A DNA stretch of 64,000 nucleotides from Kribbella antiqua (GTDB taxonomy: Bacteria; Actinomycetota; Actinomycetes; Propionibacteriales; Kribbellaceae), in assembly GCF_004345665.1 (NCBI RefSeq), contig NZ_SLWR01000010.1:215977-279976 (forward strand). Reading direction: 5' to 3'. The stretch's first letter is position 1. Every line of letters begins with the position of its first letter. Of this stretch, positions 42,143-50,221 are shown piece by piece. Both the position numbers and the translations under genes were made by a program. A model generated the notes under the pieces. It searched no databases. It saw nothing but the letters and a program-made list of their open reading frames with translations, and was not told where the DNA came from.

Positions 42143-43135
42143 TCAGACGGTGATGGCGACCTTTCCTCGCACCTGGCCGGCTTCGAGGTGGCGCATGGCG
42201 TCCGGGACCTGCTCGAGCGGGTAGGTCCTGTCAACGCTAGGCGTCACCTTGCCGGCCTCGATCAGATCGGTGAGCCGTTCGAGATCGCTGCCGCGTTCCT
42301 TGTTGATGAACATGGTCAGCCGCTGGCGGACGAACAGCGACAGGATCAGGGAGCCCAGCTGGCGGTTCATCCCGCCGGTCAGGCTGCCGCCCTCCTCACC
42401 ACCGGTGAGGACGGCAGTCCCGGTGGCGGTGAGCGCGCGCCGTAGCCGGGACAGCGACGGATTGCCGGCGATGTCGATGATCACGTCGTAGCGGTTCCCG
42501 CTCTCGGCGAAGTCGTCGCGGGTGTAGTCGATGACGTGGTCGGCACCGAGGGCCAGCACCAGATCGAGCTTGGCTGTGCTCGCCACGCCGGTGACTTCCG
42601 CGCCGGCAGCTTTGGCCAGCTGTACGGCGTAGCTGCCGACGCCGCCCGAGGCTCCGGTGATCAGCACGTGCTGGCCGGGCCCGATCCGGCCGACGGTCAC
42701 CGCGTCCTGGGCGGTCAGCGCCGAGACCGGGACCACAGCGGCCTGTTCGAAGGAGAGGTTCGCCGGCTTCCGGGCGAGCTTGTCCTCGCGGGCCACGGCG
42801 TACTCGGCGAACGAGCCGGGCGCGACGCCGTACACCTCGTCACCCACGGAGAACTTGCTCACCGCTGAGCCGACGGCCTCGACGGTGCCGGCGACATCTC
42901 GTCCCGGCACGGGGTTCTTCGGCGCGCGGAGGCCGAAGGCGAGGCGGAGGAGGTAGGGCTTGCCCGTCATCAGGTGCCAGGTGCCGCGGTCCAGGCCGGC
43001 CGCGTGCACGCGAACGAGCACTTCGTTGTCGCCGATCCCGGGTCGTGCGATCCACCCGAAGCGCAGGACGTCGGCTTCGCCGTACGAGTCCTGCAGGATC
43101 GCTCGCATGGTGGTCTGGGTGGCGCTGATGGCCAT
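42143..43135 (-). CDS. NAD(P)-dependent quinone oxidoreductase-like (zinc-less MDR)
   Basis: This is a 330-residue medium-chain dehydrogenase/reductase. The GroES-like N-terminal domain (VRVHAAGLDRGTWHLMTGKPY, GRDVAGTVEAVGS) lacks the zinc-binding Cys/His set. The cofactor loop is VLITGASGGVGSYAVQLAKAAGAEVTGV, and GADHVIDYTRDDFA follows. This is the quinone oxidoreductase/enoyl reductase subgroup. The ATG at 43135 has AGAGGA upstream; a second ATG 9 codons later is possible. It is divergent from a TetR gene, and tandem TetR-type operators lie between them, so it is very probably the regulated target. Confidence 0.92.
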   Translation of the reverse strand: MAISATQTTMRAILQDSYGEADVLRFGWIARPGIGDNEVLVRVHAAGLDRGTWHLMTGKPYLLRLAFGLRAPKNPVPGRDVAGTVEAVGSAVSKFSVGDEVYGVAPGSFAEYAVAREDKLARKPANLSFEQAAVVPVSALTAQDAVTVGRIGPGQHVLITGASGGVGSYAVQLAKAAGAEVTGVASTAKLDLVLALGADHVIDYTRDDFAESGNRYDVIIDIAGNPSLSRLRRALTATGTAVLTGGEEGGSLTGGMNRQLGSLILSLFVRQRLTMFINKERGSDLERLTDLIEAGKVTPSVDRTYPLEQVPDAMRHLEAGQVRGKVAITV

Positions 43136-43197
43136 GGTGATCCTCTGGTGCTCTAGGGGCGGTGCTGATGTCGGCGCCCCCAGCGCCGATGGTCTTT

Positions 43198-43233
43198 CGT
43201 ACTAAGTACGGCCACCGTATCGTACTTTGTACG
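43198..43233. promoter_or_regulatory. Tandem TetR-type operators
   Basis: Two 13-base palindromic sites, CGTACTAAGTACG (43198-43210) and CGTACTTTGTACG (43221-43233), lie 23 bases apart centre to centre in the spacer between the divergent oxidoreductase and TetR genes. The GTAC half-site spacing is typical of TetR-family sites. Two sites with this spacing would allow both promoters to be repressed together. Confidence 0.8.
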
Positions 43234-43252
43234 AAACTGCTATGGTCCGTGG

Positions 43253-43927
43253 ATGGAAAGATCTGAGCCCCAGGAGCCACGCCCTCGGCTCAGCCGGGAC
43301 CGGGTGCTGAGTGCCGCCGTCGCGGTGGCCGACGCGGGCGGACTCGGGTCGCTGACGATCCGCTCGCTCGCCCAAGAGCTCGGCGTCAAGCCGATGTCGG
43401 TCTACTACCACGTCGCCAACAAGGACGAGATCCTCGACGGCATCGTCGACTTCGTCTTCAGCCAGATCGAGCTGCCGGCGGCCGACGGTGACTGGCGCAC
43501 AGAGATCCGCCGGCGCGCGACGTCGGCCCGGCAGGTGCTGAGGCACCACAGCTGGGCGATCGCACTGATGGAGTCGCGGACGACCCCCGGCCCGGCCACG
43601 CTCCGCCACCACGACGCGGTCATCGCCACCCTGCGAGCGGCCGGCTTCTCGAGGGCGATGACCGCCCATGCCTACGCTCTGCTGGACGCTTACGTGTACG
43701 GGTTCGCCGTACAGGAGGCCTCCCTGCCATTCGAAGGCCCCGAAACCGTGGCGGAGGTTGCCGAGCCGATCATGGAGCACTTCGCCACCGGTGAGTATCC
43801 ACATCTGGTGGAGATGGCGACCGAGTACTACCTCCAGCCCGGCTACGACTTCGGCGACGAATTCGAGTTCGGCCTCCACCTGATCCTCGACGCCCTCGCC
43901 CAGTCGCTGCCTGGCCACCCCGGCTGA
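43253..43927 (+). CDS. TetR-family repressor (TetR_C_1 type)
   Basis: This is a 224-residue repressor. The N-terminal helix-turn-helix is LSRDRVLSAAVAVADAGGLGSLTIRSLAQELGVKPMSVYYHVANKDEILDGIVDFVF, with the YYHVxNKDEIL recognition helix of the TetR_C_1 branch. The C-terminal ligand domain has RHHSWAIALMESRTTPGPATLRHHD and LDAYVYGFAVQE, also typical. It is divergent from the oxidoreductase gene and probably represses both from the palindromes at 43198-43233. The inducer is unknown. Confidence 0.94.
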   Translation: MERSEPQEPRPRLSRDRVLSAAVAVADAGGLGSLTIRSLAQELGVKPMSVYYHVANKDEILDGIVDFVFSQIELPAADGDWRTEIRRRATSARQVLRHHSWAIALMESRTTPGPATLRHHDAVIATLRAAGFSRAMTAHAYALLDAYVYGFAVQEASLPFEGPETVAEVAEPIMEHFATGEYPHLVEMATEYYLQPGYDFGDEFEFGLHLILDALAQSLPGHPG

Positions 43928-44050
43928 CCGCCTGCACGAGCCGCGGCGTGCGATTTCCGGTGCAGACAGGCGTACAGTCGAAATAGTTCCGGAATCGACG
44001 ACATCCCACCTCGAGGTGCCAGCCACACCGGCTCTCCCGCAGGGGATGTC

Positions 44051-44431
44051 ATGTCCATACTTCACCGCGCCCGGACCACACCCGAACCTCCGGCAGCAGC
44101 GCCCAAGCCCCCGACAGCAGCGACAGTCACAGCCACGCCGCGGTCGGCCGTTGACGAGCTCTCGAAGCCGCTGCCGGCTCGGGTGCCGCGCACCCGGATC
44201 AGCAGCGCCTGGCTCGGGATTTGCGCCGCTGTCCTGGGTTTCGTCGTACTGATCATCTTCATGCTGCAGAACACCGGCAGCGTCGACGTGAACTTCCTCT
44301 GGATGGACGGCTCTGTGCCGCTCGCCCTGGCCCTGTTCATCGCCGGAGTCGCCACGACGATCGTGGCCACGACGATCGGCGCCGCCCGGATGACCCAGCT
44401 GCGCCGCCTTGTGCGCCGCAGCAAGAACTGA
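44051..44431 (+). CDS. LapA-domain (DUF1049) membrane protein
   Basis: This is a 126-residue protein. A Pro/Ala-rich cytosolic region (1-50) is followed by two transmembrane segments (about 53-73 and 91-111) around FMLQNTGSVDVNFLWMDGSVPLALALF, the LapA/DUF1049 pattern. The tail is basic (RLVRRSKN). In proteobacteria LapA helps control lipopolysaccharide assembly; actinomycete relatives have no known role. A GGGG stretch precedes the ATG. The DUF5994 gene starts 10 bases after its stop, so the two probably share an mRNA. Confidence 0.86.
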   Translation: MSILHRARTTPEPPAAAPKPPTAATVTATPRSAVDELSKPLPARVPRTRISSAWLGICAAVLGFVVLIIFMLQNTGSVDVNFLWMDGSVPLALALFIAGVATTIVATTIGAARMTQLRRLVRRSKN

Positions 44432-44441
44432 GGCTCTCGCC

Positions 44442-44977
44442 ATGACAATCACCGCCAATGACGGCAGGACCGTCATGTCCACCACTGAGCCGTCGACACC
44501 ACGACTGCGACTGCAGCCCGGTGCCGCGGCCGAACTCCTCGATGGTGCCTGGTGGCCACGGTCGACGGATCCCGTCGCCGAGCTTCCCGGTCTCGTCCTG
44601 GCCCTGGATGCTGTCCACGGTGCGATCACGCGACTGATGCTCCACGGCAACGACGGGACAGCCATCCGCGTCGACTGGCCGTGGATGGACGACTTGTGCG
44701 GCTGGGCTACTTCGCCAGCCAGCCCGCCGGTCTGCTGACAGCCTTGTCCGGGCGGGCCGGTGCCCGCGTCGATCTGGCGGTCATCCCACCGGGCACCGAG
44801 TCAGCGACAGCTGACACCGCGATGACCCTCGCCGCCACCATAGGCAACCGGATCCACGCCCAGCACATCGTCGCAAGCGTCGTCAACGATCAGACGCCTC
44901 AAACACCGCAGGCAGGGCAGGAAGACACCTGGGAAACCGACGGCGGCCACCTGGCCGGCGTCGGCCATGAACAGTGA
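44442..44977 (+). pseudogene. DUF5994-family gene with frameshift
   Basis: The first frame from the ATG at 44442 reads TPRLRLQPGAAAELLDGAWWPRSTDPVAELPGLV, the start of DUF5994 proteins. After about 44660 that frame degenerates (CGWATSPASPPVC, stop at 44738). The -1 frame takes over with RRLAVDGRLVRLGYFASQPAGLLTALSGRAG and LAVIPPGTESATADTAM, the family's C-terminal half, ending at 44977. A single-base deletion around 44620-44670, or a sequencing error, explains this. The family has no known function and is common in actinomycetes with stress genes. Confidence 0.8.
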
Positions 44978-45025
44978 ATCAAGGAGATTCGAGCTGACCG
45001 ACACCTGGCCCAGGCCGGGGAGAGA

Positions 45026-45064
45026 TCCAGGGGCAGTTCCGCACGAGCGGAATTGGCCCCTGGA
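45026..45064 (+). promoter_or_regulatory. Interrupted hairpin upstream of carboxymuconolactone decarboxylase gene
   Basis: TCCAGGGGC (45026-45034) pairs with GCCCCTGGA (45056-45064), and an inner stem TTCCGC/GCGGAA encloses ACGA. A short bulge separates the two stems. It could terminate the DUF5994 transcript (stop 44977) or act as a 5-prime element for the gene at 45120. No T-tract follows. Confidence 0.5.
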
Positions 45065-45119
45065 CTCTTGCTGGAAGTGGACCAAGGATCTGGGCCGATC
45101 GGCGCCTAGCGTGGTCGGC

Positions 45120-45581
45120 ATGAGCACAACGACGACGCGGCGGGTCAAGCTCGCCAATCTGGTTCCCGATTTCTACCAGGCGATGATCGCGCTGGACGCG
45201 GTGTCCGACGCGGGGCTCGACCCCAAGCTGGCGCACCTGGTCCGGATCAAGGCCTCCCAGCTGAACGGCTGCGCCTACTGCACCGACATGCACTCCCTCG
45301 ACCTGCTGCACGCCGGCGACGACCAGCAGCGGATCAGCCTGCTGCCGGTCTGGCGCGAGGCACGCAAGTTCTACTCCGAGCAGGAGCAGGCCGCACTGGA
45401 GCTGACCGAGGCAATCACGTTGATCAGTGTTGATCACGTCCCGGACGACGTGTACGACCTCGCGGCGAAGGCCTTTGACGACAAGGACCTTGCACAGTTG
45501 ATCGCATTGATCATCACCATCAACATGTGGACTCGCGTGGGCGTCACCGGCCGCATGGAGCCCGGCCACTACAAGCCATGA
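45120..45581 (+). CDS. Carboxymuconolactone decarboxylase/AhpD-like protein
   Basis: This is a 153-residue protein of the CMD family. The redox motif CAYCTDMHSLD (Cys-x-x-Cys-x-x-x-His) is near residue 60, as in AhpD-like alkylhydroperoxidases, and QLIALIITINMWTRVGV is the family's C-terminal helix. NLVPDFYQAMIALD precedes. It probably acts on peroxides or as a thiol-dependent reductase; true carboxymuconolactone decarboxylase activity is unlikely given the CxxC. The ATG at 45120 is preferred over upstream in-frame starts. It overlaps the next gene by 4 bases (ATGA). Confidence 0.9.
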   Translation: MSTTTTRRVKLANLVPDFYQAMIALDAVSDAGLDPKLAHLVRIKASQLNGCAYCTDMHSLDLLHAGDDQQRISLLPVWREARKFYSEQEQAALELTEAITLISVDHVPDDVYDLAAKAFDDKDLAQLIALIITINMWTRVGVTGRMEPGHYKP

Positions 45582-46285
45582 CCTCCACAGCCGAGGCCTT
45601 CCGCGCACTGCACCACGGCGGTACGCCGCTGATCCTTCCGAACGCCTGGGATCCGGTCAGCGCGCGGATCGTCGCCGAGTTCGGCTTCCCCGCGATCGCC
45701 ACCAGCAGCGGCGCGGTCGCCAGAGTCCTCGGGTACGACGACGGGCAACTGACTCCACCGGCGGAGATGTTCACCGCCGTCGCCCGGATCGTCCGCGCGG
45801 TCGACGTCCCGGTGACCGCGGATATGGAGGCGGGCTACGGCCTGCCGCCGAAGGAGTTCGTCGAGCGGCTCCTCGAAGCCGGCGCGGTCGGCTGCAATCT
45901 GGAGGACTCGGTCGACGGCATACTCACGGATCCGGCCGAGCAGGCCGACTACCTGGCCGAGGTACGCGCGACCGCCGGCGCCGATCTGGTGATCAACGCC
46001 CGCGTCGACAACTTCGTGCGCGGTGGGGAGCTCGCGGACGCCATCGAGCGCGGCCGGATCTATCGCCGTGCCGGCGCCGACTGCGTCTACCCGATCCTCG
46101 CGCCCCTGGACGTCCTGCCCGAGTTGGTCTCCGGCATCGGCGGCCCGATCAACGCGCACGCGACACCCACCGGGCCGTCGCAAGCGGACCTGATCGCCGC
46201 GGGCGCGACCCGCATCTCCTACGGCACCAGCCTGCACAACCACGTGATGACCAACCTGCGCGAGCTGCTGCCGACGCTGACGTAA
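45578..46285 (+). CDS. Isocitrate lyase/PEP-mutase-family enzyme
   Basis: This is a 235-residue barrel enzyme. LILPNAWDPVSARIVAEFGFPAIATSSGAVA and VPVTADMEAGYG, with the metal-binding acids, are typical of the PEP mutase/2-methylisocitrate lyase-like subgroup, as is NLEDSVDG. The Cys-containing loop of true isocitrate lyases (KKCGH) is not present, so it is one of the small PEP-mutase-like hydrolases or lyases. It is translationally coupled to the AhpD-like gene. The physiological substrate is unknown; oxaloacetate hydrolysis or C-C cleavage are options. Confidence 0.88.
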   Translation: MTSTAEAFRALHHGGTPLILPNAWDPVSARIVAEFGFPAIATSSGAVARVLGYDDGQLTPPAEMFTAVARIVRAVDVPVTADMEAGYGLPPKEFVERLLEAGAVGCNLEDSVDGILTDPAEQADYLAEVRATAGADLVINARVDNFVRGGELADAIERGRIYRRAGADCVYPILAPLDVLPELVSGIGGPINAHATPTGPSQADLIAAGATRISYGTSLHNHVMTNLRELLPTLT

Positions 46286-46292
46286 GACTGTG

Positions 46293-46318
46293 GGGCCGCC
46301 CGTTGTGCGGGCGGCCCT
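46293..46318. terminator. Bidirectional hairpin between convergent genes
   Basis: The 10-bp stem GGGCCGCCCG (46293-46302) and CGGGCGGCCC (46308-46317) has a 5-base loop. It occupies nearly the whole 34-base gap between the PEP-mutase-like gene and the convergent DNRLRE gene. The T-tract is weak. Confidence 0.8.
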
Positions 46319-46319
46319 G

Positions 46320-48140
46320 TCATCGCGACGCCATAGTCGGCGCTACTGCCAAGGACATGGTGTTCACGGTGAACTCACACCAGTCGGACCACGCGCCGGC
46401 CGTCGTACCGTCGGAGCCCTGGACGCGCCAGGCATAGCTGCTGCCCTCGGTGAACGCACCGTCGGGGATGGTCGAGCCCAGCCACGAGCCGGAGGCACCA
46501 GGACCCTCAGTCGTCGTGGTGCTGGTGGACGCGCCGACCACCTTCCACTCGAAGGTCGCGTAGACCGATGAGGCCAGGCTGTCACTGATCTGCGCCCGCA
46601 ACTGCGGCGTCAGGCTGGAGATGTACGGCCGGGTCGCGCCCGTCGCGCAGGTGGTGTCGGGCGCAGTCGCCACGGCGTCGACCGTCGTCTTGGTCTGGTA
46701 GACCACAGTCACCGACGGCAGGTTCGCAGCCGCGTCACGGGAGGCGAATCGCTTCCAGCCGTAGCTGTCCGTCTCACTGGCGGCCTTGATGCCGATGCTG
46801 GTCTTGGTCAGCTTGTTGGTGGCCGTGTACTGGAAGGCGGCCGTCACGGGGATCGTCACCCAGCCGTCGCCACAGGCGCTCGAGAAACCCTTTGTCTGCG
46901 TCGATGTGCCGACTCGCTCGATCCACGCCGGCTGGTTCGACCAGCGGATCGTGCTCGACTCTTCCGGCGTACGCCAGGCTTCCCAGCCCTTCGCCGTACA
47001 CGAGTAGGAGTGGTGCTCCCACAGGCTCAGCGTCGCGCCCTGGATCTGCTTGTCCCACAGCCATTCCTGGCCGTCGAACCGCAGGTACGACCTCGCCTTG
47101 GTGGACCCGCCGTCGTGCGTGCCGAGCTTGAGCTCGGTCGCGCCGGACTGGTCGCTGGTGTAGGTGTTCTCGACGAACGCATCGAAGCTCGAGCCGGTGC
47201 TCTGCGACGGGTCGATAGTCACCGGGTACACAGTGTTCGGATCGTTGAGGAACGCCGCGTCCGGGGTCAGCAGCAGCGCGTCCTTGGCGAACCCGAGCCC
47301 GACTGGCGCGCGACGGGTGTGCTCACCCGAAGCCGAGTCGACGGTCGCGTCCCACATCATCGGCGCCGGTACGTCGTACTGCTCGGCGCCGGCGCGGACG
47401 GCGAGACCGCCTTTGCCGTCCGGCTTCGCGGTCAGGCCGGCCATCTTGAACGGCATCCGGATCTGCTTCAGCTGCGTGGCCGCGGCACGGTTCTTGACCA
47501 GCAGGTGCTGCTGGTAGCCGGTCCGAGTGGCCTCGACGACCAGGTCGACGCCGGGCTTGACGTCCCGATAGGTGGCGATGGTGCCGGCCAGCTCAGGGGC
47601 GGGGAGCGGGCCGGACCAGCCGAGCGCGGAACGCTTGCCCTCGGCACCTATCGACACGAGTTCATGGTCACCATTGCCTGCTGGGCCGGACAACTTCAGG
47701 CCGTAGGGATGCGCGATCGACGCCACTGTGCCGTCCGGACGGCGGACGAGCGAGACGTCGACATCGGTCCAGCGGCCGGCCGCGTCGCTCATCCGGACCG
47801 GGCCGGCCGCCATCGTCGCTTCGATGGTTCCGTTGGGCATCGCCCGGTACTCGGTCGTCTCGGTAGTGCGGCTGGTGATCAGCACTGGTTTGCCGGTGAC
47901 CCGGGCGGCGATCGCCGCGGACGCCTCGTCGGGTCGCTCGAGCGGCAGGTCGGCGGTGGTGTCGGCCTGATCCGTCGTACCGGCCTGTTCCGTCGTACCG
48001 GCCCGTTCCGTCGTACCGGCTTGGGCGGGCGGCGCCAGCAGCGTCGCGACCAGCGCCAACCCTGCGCTGACGGCTATCCAGCGCGCCGAGCGGCGCCCCG
48101 GAAAGACGCGCAGCGGGCGCGACCTCGGGAATGCGGACAT
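46320..48140 (-). CDS. Secreted DNRLRE protein, RHS-less paralogue of the RHS protein
   Basis: This is a 606-residue protein. A signal region (RRSARWIAVSAGLALVATLL) is followed by a short AGTTE repeat, a propeptide-like region (about 65-310, TDVDVSLVRRPDG, ATYRDVKPGVDLVVEA), a DNRLRE domain (about 317-485) and a fibronectin-like domain (about 490-600). DNRLRE and fibronectin-like parts align closely with residues 62-340 of the RHS protein at 22171 (KARSYLRFD-QEWLWDKQIQ, SNQPAWIE-VGTSTQTKGFSS). It stops where that protein enters its second Ig-like domain, at APTMASR. The ATG at 48140 follows GAGAGG. It may be a surface binding module or a shortened RHS gene kept in use. Confidence 0.9.
   Translation of the reverse strand: MSAFPRSRPLRVFPGRRSARWIAVSAGLALVATLLAPPAQAGTTERAGTTEQAGTTDQADTTADLPLERPDEASAAIAARVTGKPVLITSRTTETTEYRAMPNGTIEATMAAGPVRMSDAAGRWTDVDVSLVRRPDGTVASIAHPYGLKLSGPAGNGDHELVSIGAEGKRSALGWSGPLPAPELAGTIATYRDVKPGVDLVVEATRTGYQQHLLVKNRAAATQLKQIRMPFKMAGLTAKPDGKGGLAVRAGAEQYDVPAPMMWDATVDSASGEHTRRAPVGLGFAKDALLLTPDAAFLNDPNTVYPVTIDPSQSTGSSFDAFVENTYTSDQSGATELKLGTHDGGSTKARSYLRFDGQEWLWDKQIQGATLSLWEHHSYSCTAKGWEAWRTPEESSTIRWSNQPAWIERVGTSTQTKGFSSACGDGWVTIPVTAAFQYTATNKLTKTSIGIKAASETDSYGWKRFASRDAAANLPSVTVVYQTKTTVDAVATAPDTTCATGATRPYISSLTPQLRAQISDSLASSVYATFEWKVVGASTSTTTTEGPGASGSWLGSTIPDGAFTEGSSYAWRVQGSDGTTAGAWSDWCEFTVNTMSLAVAPTMASR
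47971..48024 (-). repeat. Three tandem 18-bp repeats inside the DNRLRE gene
   Basis: TCCGTCGTACCGGCC plus three variable bases is repeated at 47971-47988, 47989-48006 and 48007-48024. On the coding strand it encodes repeats of Ala-Gly-Thr-Thr-(Glu/Asp)-(Arg/Gln) right after the signal peptide. Copy number is likely variable. Confidence 0.85.
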
Positions 48141-48246
48141 GATCAACCTCTCAGGGGTTGCCGTTCCCGGGCACGCCGGATCAGCCGGAAACGCCTGCGT
48201 CGAAAGGCGAATCGGCTGCTGGGGACGACGTACGGGCGGGAACGTC

Positions 48247-48321
48247 GGGGCGGACCCCACCAGCGTGGGCCGCAGCACGCTCCACCAACAGGGAAAAAGT
48301 GGACAACTTCCCTAATTGGCC
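48247..48321 (-). promoter_or_regulatory. Conserved upstream element of DNRLRE paralogue
   Basis: Reading on the minus strand, this block matches 22076-22151 upstream of the RHS gene (GGCCA, TGTCCACTT, CCTGT, CACGCTGG, CCGCCCC in order with similar spacing). An inverted repeat AGGGAA-12-TTCCCT (48290-48313) lies at its core. Here about 105 bases separate the block from the ATG, against about 20 at the RHS gene, so extra leader DNA is present. Confidence 0.6.
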
Positions 48322-48322
48322 A

Positions 48323-49327
48323 TCAGCTGAGCAGGCCGAGGCGTTGCGCGGCGGCGCCGGCGGCGAAGCGAGTGGGCGCGTCGACGAACTCCATCACGGC
48401 GGAGATGTGCCGTCGTACGGTACGAACGCTGAGGTTCAGATGCCGCGCGATCGCCTCGTCCTTCAGCCCATGCGCCAGCAACGCCAGCACTTCCCGCTCG
48501 GTCGCGCCCAGTCCCCTTCCCTGCCTTGCGATTGGTACGACGGGAGTCGCAGTGGCCCAGAGTTGGTCGTAGTACTGCGTCAACGCCGCGATCAGCACAG
48601 CGGACCGGACGAGCAAGGCACCGGCAGTGCCAGGCGGCACCAGGCCCACGACCGCGAGGTGGTCGTCGACGATCACCATCCGGGCCGGAAGATCCTGGAC
48701 AGTGCGCACTTCGACACCGGCTTCGACCGCGGCCCGGATCGCTTCCGCGCCACGTGGGTCGGCGAGGTAGTTCGGCGTACACAACTCGCGGAAATGCATG
48801 CTCGAGCATTGGCTGTTGAGTGGTGACGGCAGCACCGGCGCGGGCTGATCGGGATCGTTGACCGCGATCGAGCGATAGGTGCATTGGACCGTGTGGATCG
48901 AGGTGGTTCAGCGTTCGACGATCTCATCCGGATCGGTCAGCACCTGCGCGAGTACGGACGAGACCTCACCGGACTGCCGGTCGTGCAGCTGGAGTTGATG
49001 CACCTCGGCGGCGGCGACGTACCCCTGCAGCAGGCGCTCGTGTTGCTTGGTGAGCTCACGATGCACCAGGGTGAGCAGGCCGGTGACCGCAATCAGAGCG
49101 TCGACGGGCCGAAGCAGGACTGCCTCCGGGCTCCATTGGAGATAGGCCAAGCGGCGATTCACGAGTTCCTGATCGACTGGATCGTTCTCGTGAGCGGGAC
49201 GCCCGCCGATGATCGTCAGCTCCAGATAGGCCTCTGCGACCTTGTCCGGAAGCAGTTCGCGGACCAGTTTCTCGAGTTCGGACAGTTCCTGCCGCCGGCT
49301 GAAGCCAGCCGCTATCTGTGCAGTCAT
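48323..49327 (-). pseudogene. LuxR-type HTH regulator interrupted by in-frame TGA
   Basis: From the ATG at 49327 the frame encodes a helical N-terminal region (SELEKLVRELLPDKVAEAYLELTIIGG through DPDEIVER) and meets TGA at 48910-48908. In the same frame it resumes as IHTVQCTYRSIAVNDPDQ and continues through SSMHFRELCTPNYLADPRG and VRTVQDLPARMVIVDD to a LuxR helix-turn-helix (GLGATEREVLALLAHGLKDEAIARHLNLSVRTVRRHISAV), ending at 48323. This is the usual order of actinomycete LuxR-tailed regulators of about 330 residues. One nonsense change has split it. The C-terminal half could be re-initiated at 48835. It lies directly upstream of the DNRLRE paralogue, in the same direction. Confidence 0.78.
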
Positions 49328-49497
49328 GGCATCCCCCACCACAATCAGCCACCGGGCGGTGGCAGCCAGTTGTGGCAAAGAAGCTACCACTGAGTTGTCT
49401 AGTCAGGTAGTTATCTTTCTTGAATTGCCCATGTCGAGAAACCGAACCCAGCTCCGTCCCCTGGTCAGAACAACAACCCGACGGAAGGATGCGCACC

Positions 49498-49986
49498 ATG
49501 ACCAGGGAAGAAATCGCCGCGGTACTGGCCAAGCCCTACGCACAGCAGCTGCTCAACGGCCCCGAGCCGGCCCGGCTCGCGTACGTCGGCCTGGACGGCG
49601 ACCCGCGCGCGATCCCGATCGGCTTCTGGACTTCGGGCGAGCAGATCCTGATGGCCACCGTCCCCAAGTCCGCCAAGGTCGCCGCCCTCCGCAAGAACCC
49701 GAAGGTCGCCCTCACCATCGACACCGGCGCCTTCCCACCCAAGGTCCTCCTCCTCCGCGGCACCGCCGATGTCGAACTGGTCGACGGCGTCCCCGAGGGC
49801 TACCTGGTAGCCGGCCACAAGGTGATGACCGACGAGCAGTACCCGGACTGGGAGGCCGGCGTAAAGGGCCTCTACGACCAAATGGCCGTCATCACCATCA
49901 CCCTCACTTGGGCCAAACTCCTCGACTTCGAAACCACCATCCCCAGCGCCGTCGAAGACCTCATCAAAGAAAAGTCAGCCGGCTAA
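49498..49986 (+). CDS. Pyridoxamine 5-phosphate oxidase-like protein
   Basis: This is a 162-residue split-barrel flavoprotein-type protein. ARLAYVGLDGDPRAIPIGFWTSGEQILMATVPKSAKVAALRKNPKVALTID is the usual PNPOx-like core for binding FMN or F420, followed by KVLLLRGTADVELVDGVPEGY. The ATG at 49498 lies 9 bases after GGAAGG; an ATG three codons earlier abuts the ribosome site and is less likely. It is divergent from the interrupted LuxR regulator with about 170 bases between them. It may be an F420- or heme-linked oxidoreductase; substrate unknown. Confidence 0.87.
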   Translation: MTREEIAAVLAKPYAQQLLNGPEPARLAYVGLDGDPRAIPIGFWTSGEQILMATVPKSAKVAALRKNPKVALTIDTGAFPPKVLLLRGTADVELVDGVPEGYLVAGHKVMTDEQYPDWEAGVKGLYDQMAVITITLTWAKLLDFETTIPSAVEDLIKEKSAG

Positions 49987-50221
49987 GAGGTTTCTCCCCA
50001 CGCGTGGTACGCGACCGCTCCTCCGTCGCGTCAGCTACGCCCGCTCCCGCCCATCCAACGCACCTTGCGGGCTCGTCGCCCGGCGGTCTGCACGCTTGCG
50101 GACGCGGTGCCGAAGCAGCCGCCGCGTAGCAGACCAAGACCTAGGAGACCCCCGTCGTCACCGGCGGGGGCGGTTGGTGCGCGTCACTGCTTGCGCTCCT
50201 TGCTGCCCGCCGTTATGGTCG

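Noticed and set aside
48908-48910. TGA as selenocysteine codon in the LuxR-type regulator
   Set aside because: No selenocysteine-insertion hairpin is apparent and the protein class has no redox role; a nonsense mutation is simpler.
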